64,000 nt of DNA from positions 1,488,001 to 1,552,000 of the forward strand of contig CAWBFD010000004.1 in the NCBI GenBank assembly GCA_963788115.1. Direction: 5' to 3'. The translations under genes were made by a program, and so were the position numbers. This DNA comes from CAWBFD01 sp963788115 (GTDB taxonomy: Bacteria > Actinomycetota > Thermoleophilia > Solirubrobacterales > 70-9). The notes under the pieces were generated by a model. It saw only the letters and a program-made list of their open reading frames with translations, did not search any database and was not told the origin of the DNA. Position 1 is the first letter of the stretch. Every line of letters starts with the position of its first letter. This document shows positions 25,081-32,711 of this stretch, piece by piece.

Positions 25081-25761
25081 CTATACGGCCCGGCGGCGTA
25101 GGCCGTCGAGATCGAGAACGGTGATCCGACGACGCTCGGTGACCACCAGGCCCAGGTCCCGCAGGGAATGAAGTGTCTTCGCGACCGCCTCGCGGGATGA
25201 TCCGGTCCAGCCCGCCAGCTCCTCCTGAGAGAGTCGCAGGTCAATCTCGACGCCGCCGTCGACCGGCTCGCCGTAGCGGTCCGCCAGCTCCACCAGCCTG
25301 CTGGCGACGCGGCCGAGGGTCTGGGACGCGGCGAACTCGATCAGATTGCGGTCCACGTCTCGGAAGCGCCGGCTGATCGCCCGAAGGAGCGCGGTTACGG
25401 CGTCCGGCCGCGAGGCGAGGAATGCACGGAAGTCGGTTCCGCTGAGCGCCAGGGCTTTAACGGGCTCGAACGCCTCGATCGTGCTCGAGCGAGGGCTGTC
25501 ATCGACCACGGACAGCTCCCCGATCAGATCGCCAGGCCCGCAGAACTGAAGGACTATCTCCTTGCCCTCCGCCGCCATACAGGTGACCTTCACCCTGCCT
25601 TCGAGCAGCAGCAGAACCTCCTCGCCCCGCTGCCCCTCGTGCATCAGCGTGGCTCCGGCGCGGAATCGCCGGACGCCGGCCTGGGAGCGAAACGCTTGGC
25701 GGTCCTCGCTCGACAGTAGTGACAGAAAATCCGCTGCAGCGCCGCTCTCGCTCACCCCCAC
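25081..25761 (-). CDS. Crp/Fnr family transcriptional regulator
   Basis: 226 aa. Residues about 20-130 form a cyclic-nucleotide-binding-type beta-roll (GATLMHEGQRGEEVLLLLEGRV, in parts, and the GDLIGELSVVDDSPRSSTIEA turn corresponding to the phosphate-binding cassette with the Arg-Ser pair). After the long dimer helix, residues about 165-215 form a winged HTH (RLSQEELAGWTGSSREAVAKTL, HSLRDLGLV). No Cys cluster for an Fnr-type iron-sulfur centre is visible, so cAMP or another small ligand is more likely. Divergent from ilvE with a 108-bp shared upstream region. Confidence 0.9.
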   Translation of the reverse strand: MGVSESGAAADFLSLLSSEDRQAFRSQAGVRRFRAGATLMHEGQRGEEVLLLLEGRVKVTCMAAEGKEIVLQFCGPGDLIGELSVVDDSPRSSTIEAFEPVKALALSGTDFRAFLASRPDAVTALLRAISRRFRDVDRNLIEFAASQTLGRVASRLVELADRYGEPVDGGVEIDLRLSQEELAGWTGSSREAVAKTLHSLRDLGLVVTERRRITVLDLDGLRRRAV

Positions 25762-25869
25762 AGGGTGACGCTATCGCGCTCCTGGTTCCAACGCCACCCC
25801 TCGCCCATCGGGCATACTTCGCTCGAGCCGCCGTGGAGCGGCGTCATTGTCAGTCAGCTGGAGGGAACC

Positions 25870-26832
25870 GTGGAGAAGTCGGACTGGATCTGGGTCAACG
25901 GCGAGCTCGTCGCATGGGACGACGCCAAGGTCCACGTACTCAGCCATGGGCTTCACTACGGCACCGGGGTGTTCGAGGGCATCCGCGCCTATGAGACCGA
26001 GCGGGGCCCCGCCGTGTTCCGTTTCCGCGAGCACCTCGAGCGTCTGCGCCGCTCCAGCGAGCTCTACTACATGGAGCTCCCCTACTCGGTCGAGGAGCTT
26101 CGGAATTCGACGCATGAGCTGATCCGCCGCAACGGGCTTCGGAGCTGCTACATCCGCCCAATCGCGTTTCGCGGATACGGCGAGATGGGGCTGTACGCGC
26201 ACAGCGCCCCGATCGAGGTGATCGTGGCCGTCTGGCCATGGGCGGCCTACCTCGGCGAGGAGGGCAAGCGCCACGGGGTCCGGGCGAAGGTCTCTTCGTG
26301 GCGCCGGATCTCGCCGGCTGGCCTGATCCCCCAGGCGAAGGCCTCGGGGCAGTACCTCAACTCGATCCTGGCGAAGACCGAGTCGGCGAAGGCCGGCTAC
26401 GACGAGGCGATCCTGCTCGACGAGCACGGGCACGTCTGCGAGGGATCGGGCGAGAACATCTTCCTGGTTCGCGACGGCCAGCTGGTCACCCCTCCGCACA
26501 CCGCCGGGATCCTCGAGGGAATCTCGCGCCGGTCGGTGATCCAGATCGCCGGCGATCTCGGCTACAAGGTGGTCGAGCGGGAGCTCGCCCGGGCCGAGCT
26601 CTATCTCGCCGAGGAGGTGTTCCTGGTCGGGACCGCCGCGGAGCTGGTGCCGGTGCGCGAGATCGACGACCACGCCATCGGCGACCCGGGAGAGATGACC
26701 AGAGTGATCCAGGCGAAGTTCGACGACGCCCTGCACGGCCGCGCGCAGGAGTACCTCGAGTGGTTGGACGTCGTCGACGACCAGGCTCCTGCGGCGTCGG
26801 ACCAGGGAACGAGTAAGGTGACGGCCTCGTAG
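25870..26832 (+). CDS. ilvE: Branched-chain amino acid aminotransferase IlvE
   Basis: 320-aa fold-type IV PLP enzyme doing the last step of Leu, Ile and Val synthesis. WVNGELVAWDDAKVHVLSHGLHYGTGVFEG, here as DAKVHVLSHGLHYGTGVFEG, then GEMGLYAHSAPIE. The PLP Lys lies in QAKASGQYLNSILAKTES, and EGSGENIFLVRDG with TVGTAAELVPV-like LVGTAAELVPVREID follow. GTG start at 25870 chosen because GGAGGG precedes it by a few bases and translation then begins at VEKSDWIW. The frame stays open further upstream to 25765 without conserved sequence. A GCCGC/GCGGC hairpin and CATACT (-10 candidate) lie in the upstream region. Confidence 0.95.
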   Translation: MEKSDWIWVNGELVAWDDAKVHVLSHGLHYGTGVFEGIRAYETERGPAVFRFREHLERLRRSSELYYMELPYSVEELRNSTHELIRRNGLRSCYIRPIAFRGYGEMGLYAHSAPIEVIVAVWPWAAYLGEEGKRHGVRAKVSSWRRISPAGLIPQAKASGQYLNSILAKTESAKAGYDEAILLDEHGHVCEGSGENIFLVRDGQLVTPPHTAGILEGISRRSVIQIAGDLGYKVVERELARAELYLAEEVFLVGTAAELVPVREIDDHAIGDPGEMTRVIQAKFDDALHGRAQEYLEWLDVVDDQAPAASDQGTSKVTAS

Positions 26833-26883
26833 ATGCTGAGCTTCGAGGCCATCGAGCGAATTAGCCCCGCCGCGGCGGGCTAG
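26833..26883 (+). CDS. Possible short upstream ORF/leader before cimA (16 aa)
   Basis: An ATG directly abutting the ilvE stop opens a 16-codon frame (MLSFEAIERISPAAAG) with two Ile codons. Its TAG stop lies inside a GC-rich hairpin, TAGCCC(c)GCC-GC-GGCGGGCTA (26862-26882). The layout resembles the leuA leader (short frame ending at a strong hairpin), but the amino acid bias is weak. Translation is unproven. Confidence 0.25.
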   Translation: MLSFEAIERISPAAAG

Positions 26884-26954
26884 CCCCCCGCGGCCCGCGC
26901 GGCCCCGCCGCGCACGCCCCCTCGCCGGTTCCCTCGACTCGAAAGGCATCGACT

Positions 26955-28574
26955 TTGACCCAGGTAAACCTCTACGACACCACCCTCCGCGACGGCATGC
27001 AGGGACAGGGCATGTCGCTGTCCGCGGCCGAGAAGGTGCGTGTGGTTCGCGCGCTCGACCGGCTCGGCATCGGGTTCGTCGAGGCTGGGTTCCCGGCCGC
27101 GAACCCGAAGGAGGAGGAGCTGTTCAACTTGCTCTCCGACGTCGAGCTGGACACGGCCGTCATCTGCGCGTTCGGCATGACCCGCCGACGTGGCATCGCC
27201 GCCGATGAGGACAGCGCGCTTCGGACGCTGGTCTCCTCGTTCGCTCCCGTCTGCACGCTGGTGGGGAAGACCTGGGCGCTTCACCTGGAGAAGGTGACGA
27301 AGGTCTCGCCCGACGAGAACCTGTCGATGATTATCGACTCGGTCTCCTTCTGCCGTGGGCACGGCAAGCGCGTGGTCTACGACGCCGAGCACTTCTTCGA
27401 CGCCTGGGAGGACGACGCCGGCTATGCGCTCGAATGCCTGCGGGCGGCGGTGACCGCCGGTGCCGAGAACGTCACCCTGTGCGACACCAACGGGGCCACC
27501 CTCCCGCCGCAGGTGGCCGCGGCAACGGCCGCCGTCGTCGAGGCCCTCGGCGATCGGGTCCAGATCGGTATCCACACCCACAACGACGCCGAGTGCGCGG
27601 TCGCGAACTCACTGGCCGCGGTCGAGGCGGGGGCGCGGATGGTGCAGGGCACGCTCAACGGACTCGGCGAGCGCACCGGCAACGCGAACCTGGTCTCGAT
27701 CCTGCCGGCGCTTCAGCTCAAGCTCGGCTACGAGTGCGTCGCGCCCGAGCGCCTCAGGCGGCTGGCGGAGACGTCTCACTTCGTCGATGAGCTCCTCAAC
27801 ATCGCCCCCGACCCCGATCAGCCCTACGTGGGGCGCAACGCCTTCGCCCACAAGGGCGGGATGCACGTCGCCGGCGTCCAAGCCGACGCCCGCACGTTCG
27901 AGCACATCGATCCCGAGCTGGTCGGCTCCAGCCGCGACGTGCTGATCTCGGAGCTGTCCGGCAAGGGCTCAGTGCTGAGCCGGGCCGAGCAAGCCGGGGT
28001 CGAGCTCGGCGCCGAAGGCGCCAAGCGCGCGGTCGAGCGGGTCAAGGAGCGTGAGCACCGCGGCTATCACTACGAGGCCGCCAACGCCTCGTTCGAGCTG
28101 CTCCTGCGGCGCGAGGCGGGCCGGTACGTTCCGCTGTTCAAGCTCGAGAGCTTCCGGGTGATCACCGAGAAGCGCGCGGACGGCCGGGTCGAGACCGAGG
28201 CGACGATCAAGATCTGGGTCGAGGGCCAGCGCTACGTGCGGACGGCGGAGGGGAACGGGCCCGTGAACGCGCTCGACCGCGCGCTGCGCTCGGCGATCAC
28301 CGACCTGCACCCGCACCTGGCCGAGATCGAGCTGGTCAACTACAAGGTCCGAATCCTCGACGAGAACCACGGCACCGGGGCGGTCACGCGGGTGCTGCTC
28401 GACTCGTCGGACGGCCACGAGCAGTGGGGAACGATCGGCGTCTCCGAGAACATCATCGAGGCCTCGTGGGAGGCGCTGGTGGAGTCGCTGGAGCACGCGT
28501 TCCAGCCCCGCGCAGAGCCCGCCTCGGGCTCGCTGCTTGCCGAGGCGGGCGCTCGCGCCGCCGATCCCGGATGA
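26955..28574 (+). CDS. cimA: Citramalate synthase CimA
   Basis: 539-aa LeuA-family enzyme that condenses acetyl-CoA with pyruvate to citramalate, opening threonine-independent isoleucine synthesis. VNLYDTTLRDGMQGQGMSL (the MQGQG variant marks CimA rather than LeuA), VYDAEHFFDAW, HTHNDAECAVANSLAA, NAFAHKGGMHVAGVQ and a C-terminal regulatory domain. The product is processed by LeuCD and LeuB, all encoded just upstream. TTG start at 26955 with AAAGG upstream. ATGA overlap with the following aminotransferase. Confidence 0.92.
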   Translation: MTQVNLYDTTLRDGMQGQGMSLSAAEKVRVVRALDRLGIGFVEAGFPAANPKEEELFNLLSDVELDTAVICAFGMTRRRGIAADEDSALRTLVSSFAPVCTLVGKTWALHLEKVTKVSPDENLSMIIDSVSFCRGHGKRVVYDAEHFFDAWEDDAGYALECLRAAVTAGAENVTLCDTNGATLPPQVAAATAAVVEALGDRVQIGIHTHNDAECAVANSLAAVEAGARMVQGTLNGLGERTGNANLVSILPALQLKLGYECVAPERLRRLAETSHFVDELLNIAPDPDQPYVGRNAFAHKGGMHVAGVQADARTFEHIDPELVGSSRDVLISELSGKGSVLSRAEQAGVELGAEGAKRAVERVKEREHRGYHYEAANASFELLLRREAGRYVPLFKLESFRVITEKRADGRVETEATIKIWVEGQRYVRTAEGNGPVNALDRALRSAITDLHPHLAEIELVNYKVRILDENHGTGAVTRVLLDSSDGHEQWGTIGVSENIIEASWEALVESLEHAFQPRAEPASGSLLAEAGARAADPG

Positions 28575-29743
28575 CGGCCGACCACCCGATGCCGTTCGCC
28601 CGCCCGAGCATCGGGGCCCGCGAGAAAGAGCTCGTGACCGAGGTGCTGCGCTCCGGGCGCCTCTCCATCGGCCCGATGCAGGAGCGGTTCGAGCGAGGCC
28701 TGGCCGCGTGGCTGGGCGTGGACGACGTGGTCGCCACCTCGTCGGGGACAGCCGCGCTACATCTGGGTGTGAGGACGATCGGGTGGGGCGAGGGGGACGA
28801 GGTGATCACCAGCCCGTTCAGCTTCGTCGCCTCTGCCAACTGCCTCCTGTACGAGGGCGCCACGCCGGTCTTCTGCGACATCGATCCGGTCACCCTCAAC
28901 ATCGATCCGGAGGCGGCGCGAGCGGCCGTGGGCGACCGGACCGCGGGGATCCTGCCGGTGCACATCTTCGGCTGGACCGCGGCGATGCCCGAGTTGGAGC
29001 GGCTGGCCGCCGATCGCGGGCTCGGCCTGCTCGAGGACGCGTGTGAGGCGCTGGGGGCGAGCGACGAGGAGGGGCGGAGGGTCGGGGCTCGCGGCAACCT
29101 CGCCACCTTCGCCTTCTACGCCAACAAGCAGCTCACCACCGGGGAGGGCGGAGCGATCGTGCCCCGGTCGGCCGACGACGCCGTTCGGTTTCGCAGCGAG
29201 CGGAATCAGGGGCGGGGAGCCGACATGAGCTGGCTCGATCACGAGCGGCTCGGCTTCAACTACCGGCTGAGCGAGCTCCAGGCCGCGGTTGGGGTGGCGC
29301 AGCTCGAGCGGCTCGACGAACTGCTGGCCGAGCGTGATCGCGTCGCCGGGGCCTATCGCCGGCGCCTGGGCGATCTCGGAGGAGCCCCGGCAGGAGACGG
29401 CCAAGCGGAGGGCCTGGTGCTGCCCTGCGAGGGCCGGGCGGACGCCCGGCGCGGCTGGTTCGTCTACGTGGTGCAGCTCCCTGCCAGGGTCGACCGCGCC
29501 GCCGTGATCGCCGCCCTCGACGAGCGCGGGGTCCCCTCGAAGGTGTACTTCCCCTGCGTCCACCTGATGCCGTTCTATCGGGAGCGCCTCGGCTATCGCG
29601 GCGGCGAGCTCCCGATCGCCGAGCAGGTCGCCAAGCGGTCCCTGGCACTGCCCTTCTTTCCTTCGATGGGGGAGGCCGAGGTCGAGCGGGTGGGGGAGGC
29701 ATTGGGCGAGGCGCTCGGGCAGCGCGCCTGGGCCCTGAGCTAG
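28571..29743 (+). CDS. DegT/DnrJ/EryC1/StrS family PLP aminotransferase
   Basis: 390-aa sugar-aminotransferase-type enzyme. RPSIGAREKELVTEVLRSG opening, ATSSGTAALHLG (PLP phosphate), SPFSFVASANCLLYEGATPV, LLEDACEALG and the PLP Lys in FAFYANKQLTTGEGG; FNYRLSELQAAVGVAQLERL and the late VKSTYFP-like SKVYFPCVHLMPFYRE. Usual substrates are nucleotide-linked keto-sugars, but no nucleotide-sugar genes other than the neighbouring convergent epimerase-like gene are present. ATG overlaps the cimA stop (ATGA), so it is co-translated with cimA for unknown reasons. Confidence 0.88.
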   Translation: MTADHPMPFARPSIGAREKELVTEVLRSGRLSIGPMQERFERGLAAWLGVDDVVATSSGTAALHLGVRTIGWGEGDEVITSPFSFVASANCLLYEGATPVFCDIDPVTLNIDPEAARAAVGDRTAGILPVHIFGWTAAMPELERLAADRGLGLLEDACEALGASDEEGRRVGARGNLATFAFYANKQLTTGEGGAIVPRSADDAVRFRSERNQGRGADMSWLDHERLGFNYRLSELQAAVGVAQLERLDELLAERDRVAGAYRRRLGDLGGAPAGDGQAEGLVLPCEGRADARRGWFVYVVQLPARVDRAAVIAALDERGVPSKVYFPCVHLMPFYRERLGYRGGELPIAEQVAKRSLALPFFPSMGEAEVERVGEALGEALGQRAWALS

Positions 29744-30717
29744 ACGCGACCCCTCTCGATCATCCAGCGCACGGTCTCGCGAATGCCCTGCTCCCAGGGC
29801 CTGAACTCGACCCCCAGCTCACGCCGCGCCTTGGAGCTGTCGGCCCGCGCCTGCCACAGAAGGAAGTGGAGCTGACCGCCGGGCAGCAGGGGCGGGCGGC
29901 GGATCACCTTCGCGACCGCCTCGCCGCCGGCGGCCAGCCCCCTTGCGACGGGGGCTGGGAGCGTCGGGGGGACCCGCCCTAGGCCGGCCTCGTCAACTGC
30001 CACCCGCAGAATCTCCCGCGAGGTCGCGAAGCCGTCGGCGAGGATGTAGTGCTCGCCGGGACGTCCTCGCTCGAGCGCGGCCACGTGTCCGGCGGCGGCG
30101 TCATCGGCGTGGACGAGCGTCATTCCTCCCGGCGGCGCGGCGGGCAGGCGCCGCCGCAGAGCATCGCGCAGGACGCCGTCGAGGCCGGCTGCTGCCCACG
30201 GCCCAGGGCCGTAGACCGCCGACGGGTTCACGATCACGACCTCGATCCCGGCCTCGGCCTCGGCGAGGACAAGTTCCTCGGCGCGCTGCTTCGAGCGCTC
30301 GTACGCGGTTCCCTTGGAGTAGTCGGCGACTCGCTCCTCGCTGACGGTGCCGCGGGGCGCGGTGTGAAAGACATCAAACGTCGAGGTGTGCACGGCGCGC
30401 CCGGCGCCCGCCTCGCGCGCGGCCGCGATCACGGACCGCGCCCCCTCGGCGTTGACCCGATCGAAGATCCCTGGGTCCGCGGCCCATTGCTCGAACATGC
30501 CCATGCAGTTGAAGGCCGCCTCGATCCCCTTCGCGGCGGCACGGACCGAGTCCCGGTCCGTGACGTCCCCGCGGGCGAACTCGACGCCCGCCGGCAGCGC
30601 CTCGCGCGCACGGGCCGGATCGCGGACGAGGGCAATGACGCGATCGCCGCGGTCGACGAGGCGCCGAGCGACTGCGTTCCCCACCTTTCCAGTTGCGCCG
30701 GTGACGAGGACCCGCAT
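29740..30717 (-). CDS. NAD-dependent epimerase/dehydratase (atypical SDR)
   Basis: 325-aa extended/atypical short-chain dehydrogenase. RVLVTGATGKVGNAVARRLV binds NAD(P), DVTDRDSVRAAAKG follows, and the catalytic YxxxK is in GTAYERSKQRAEEL with the upstream Ser/Thr in HTSTFDVFH. VIVNPSAVYGPGPWA is the usual loop. Similar to dihydroflavonol-4-reductase-like and hopanoid-associated epimerases; the substrate is unknown. Stop overlaps the convergent DegT gene by 4 bp. TAAGCT lies 9 nt before its ATG (30727-30732). Confidence 0.82.
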   Translation of the reverse strand: MRVLVTGATGKVGNAVARRLVDRGDRVIALVRDPARAREALPAGVEFARGDVTDRDSVRAAAKGIEAAFNCMGMFEQWAADPGIFDRVNAEGARSVIAAAREAGAGRAVHTSTFDVFHTAPRGTVSEERVADYSKGTAYERSKQRAEELVLAEAEAGIEVVIVNPSAVYGPGPWAAAGLDGVLRDALRRRLPAAPPGGMTLVHADDAAAGHVAALERGRPGEHYILADGFATSREILRVAVDEAGLGRVPPTLPAPVARGLAAGGEAVAKVIRRPPLLPGGQLHFLLWQARADSSKARRELGVEFRPWEQGIRETVRWMIERGRV

Positions 30718-30726
30718 CGCGCGCGC

Positions 30727-30747
30727 AGCTTAGTGCTCACCTATCCT
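30727..30747. promoter_or_regulatory. Back-to-back -10 elements of epimerase and argH
   Basis: Minus-strand TAAGCT (30727-30732) lies 9 nt from the epimerase ATG and plus-strand TATCCT (30742-30747) lies 6 nt from the argH ATG, in a 36-bp divergent gap. No Shine-Dalgarno on either side, so both messages are probably leaderless. Confidence 0.4.
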
Positions 30748-30753
30748 GGCGCG

Positions 30754-32133
30754 ATGCCTCGGCTACCCGGCGAGCAGGACCCGCTGTTTCGCCGTCTGAA
30801 TGCCTCGATCGACTTCGACCTGCGTCTGTGGCCCCAGGACATCGCCGGGTCGCGGGCCCACATCGGTGCGCTCCGGGCGGCCGGCGTGATCACCGACGAG
30901 GAGCTCGCCGCGCTCTCAAACGGCCTCGACGCGGTTGCCGGAGAGCTCGAGCGGGGTGAGTTCGGGTTCCGCGACGCCGACGAGGACATCCACATGGCGA
31001 TCGAGCGGCGGCTGACCGAGATCGCAGGTCCCGTCGGCGGCAAGCTCCACACGGCACGCTCGCGCAACGATCAGGTCGCGACGGACCTGGCTCTCTACGT
31101 CCGCGCGCGCGCCGAGCGCGCCCGCGGACTGATCGCCGAGCTGATGTCGCGACTGCTCGGGGTCGCCGAAGCCCACAGCGACTGGCGGATGCCCGGATAC
31201 ACGCACCTGCAGCGGGCTCAGCCGGTCTATCTAGGCCACCACCTGCTCGCCTACTTCTGGATGCTCGAGCGCGACGAGATTCGCTTCCGGTTCGCAGGTC
31301 GGTCGACGATGGCGATGCCGCTCGGCTCAGGCGCGGTCGCGGGGCTCAACTGGAACCTCGACCGCGAGCGGACCGCGGAAGAGCTCGGCTTCGCGCGACC
31401 GTCGCCGAACTCGATCGACGCGGTCTCCAACCGCGACTTCGCCCTCGACTACCTCCATGCGGCGGCCGTCTGCTCGACCCACCTTTCGCGCCTGGGCTCC
31501 GAGCTCGTTCTCTGGTCGAGCCAGGAGTTCGGCTTCTGCGAGCCGGCCGACGACTTCTCCTCGGGCTCGAGCATCATGCCCCAGAAGAAAAACCCGGACG
31601 CGGCCGAGCTCCTCCGGGCGAAAGCGCCTCGCGTGGTGGCCTCGCTGACGACGCTTCTGGGCGTGCTCCACGCGCTCCCGCTCTCCTACTCCAAGGACCT
31701 CCAGGAGGACAAGGAGGCGCTATTCGATGCGGTGGACACGCTCGAGCTGTGCCTGGAGGCGGCCGAGGGCATACTCGCCGGCCTCCGCTTCGATCGCGAG
31801 CGGATGGCGGCGGCCGCCGCCGACGAGATGGTCGCGGCCACCGACGTCGCCGACCTCCTGGTCCGCAGGGGGATGCCATTCCGCGAGGCTCACGCGGTGG
31901 TTGGGGGCCTGGTGCGCACCGCGATCGAGTCAGGGCGGAGCCTGTCTGACCTCGAGCCGGACGAGCTCGCTGCTCACTCCGAGCTCCTCGACGACGAGTA
32001 CTACCGCGTCCTGGAGGAGGGTGCGTGGCTCGACTCGAAGGTCTCCGTGGGAGGGACGGGCGCCGCGCGCCTGGATCAGCAGCTGAATACGGCCCGGCGG
32101 GTGCTCGACGAGCTGCGGAGCGCGGACTCATGA
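30754..32133 (+). CDS. argH: Argininosuccinate lyase ArgH
   Basis: 459-aa fumarase/aspartase-superfamily enzyme performing the last step of arginine synthesis. HTARSRNDQVATDLALYVR, MPGYTHLQRAQPVYLGHHLLAY (as PGYTHLQRAQPV), SIDAVSNRDFALD and the family signature SGSSIMPQKKNPDAAEL are intact. The start at 30754 (MPRLPGEQDPLFRRLN) fits the family length. No other arg genes are adjacent. ATGA overlap couples it to the DNA glycosylase. Confidence 0.96.
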   Translation: MPRLPGEQDPLFRRLNASIDFDLRLWPQDIAGSRAHIGALRAAGVITDEELAALSNGLDAVAGELERGEFGFRDADEDIHMAIERRLTEIAGPVGGKLHTARSRNDQVATDLALYVRARAERARGLIAELMSRLLGVAEAHSDWRMPGYTHLQRAQPVYLGHHLLAYFWMLERDEIRFRFAGRSTMAMPLGSGAVAGLNWNLDRERTAEELGFARPSPNSIDAVSNRDFALDYLHAAAVCSTHLSRLGSELVLWSSQEFGFCEPADDFSSGSSIMPQKKNPDAAELLRAKAPRVVASLTTLLGVLHALPLSYSKDLQEDKEALFDAVDTLELCLEAAEGILAGLRFDRERMAAAAADEMVAATDVADLLVRRGMPFREAHAVVGGLVRTAIESGRSLSDLEPDELAAHSELLDDEYYRVLEEGAWLDSKVSVGGTGAARLDQQLNTARRVLDELRSADS

Positions 32134-32705
32134 GGGCACTCGAGCGGGCGTTCTTCAATCGCTCTGTCCACGATGTGGCGCGCGATCTGATCGGGTGCGA
32201 GCTCCGTTTCGACGGGGTGGGCGGCATCATTGTCGAGGTCGAGAGCTACGAGCGGGAGGACCCCGCCTGCCATGCTTACGTCGGGCTCACGCCGCGTACC
32301 ACGACCTTGTTCGGCCCGCCGGCCCACGCTTACGTGTACCTCTCGTACGGCGTCCACAGCCTGCTCAACTTCGTGGCCGAGCCGGAGGGCAGAGCGGCTG
32401 CGGTGCTGATCCGCGCGCTGGAGCCGCGGTGGGGCATCGAGGCGATGCGCCGCCGTCGAGGTGGGCGCCGTACGGTCGAGCTGTGCTCGGGGCCGGGCAA
32501 GCTGACCGAGGCGCTCCGCATCGGGCTCGAGTCGAACGGCGCCCCTCTGACCGACCCGCCGTTCGCCCTCCACGGCCGGGCCGACGAGTGGCGCGGCGTG
32601 ACGGTGGCGACCGGTCCACGGATCGGAATCAGTAGAGCGACCGAGCTTCCGTGGCGCTTCGGTGCCGCCGGAAGCCCGTTTCTGTCGCGACCGCTCCCTG
32701 GTTAG
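32130..32705 (+). CDS. DNA-3-methyladenine glycosylase (AAG/MPG family)
   Basis: 191-aa base-excision-repair enzyme that removes alkylated purines. FFNRSVHDVARDLIGCEL, the active-site GGIIVEVESYEREDPACHAY (Glu as general base, Tyr intercalating region), TLFGPPAHAYVYLSYGVHSLLN, LCSGPGKLTEALRIG and the RIGISRATELPWRF C terminus are typical. Full length. Translationally coupled to argH by ATGA. Only 6 bp separate its stop from the convergent PBP gene. Confidence 0.92.
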   Translation: MRALERAFFNRSVHDVARDLIGCELRFDGVGGIIVEVESYEREDPACHAYVGLTPRTTTLFGPPAHAYVYLSYGVHSLLNFVAEPEGRAAAVLIRALEPRWGIEAMRRRRGGRRTVELCSGPGKLTEALRIGLESNGAPLTDPPFALHGRADEWRGVTVATGPRIGISRATELPWRFGAAGSPFLSRPLPG

Positions 32706-32711
32706 CAGGCG

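Noticed and set aside
25762..25869. Possible leader peptide or T-box upstream of ilvE
   Set aside because: No branched-chain-codon run and no T-box core. Only a short GCCGC/GCGGC hairpin and a CATACT hexamer are visible.
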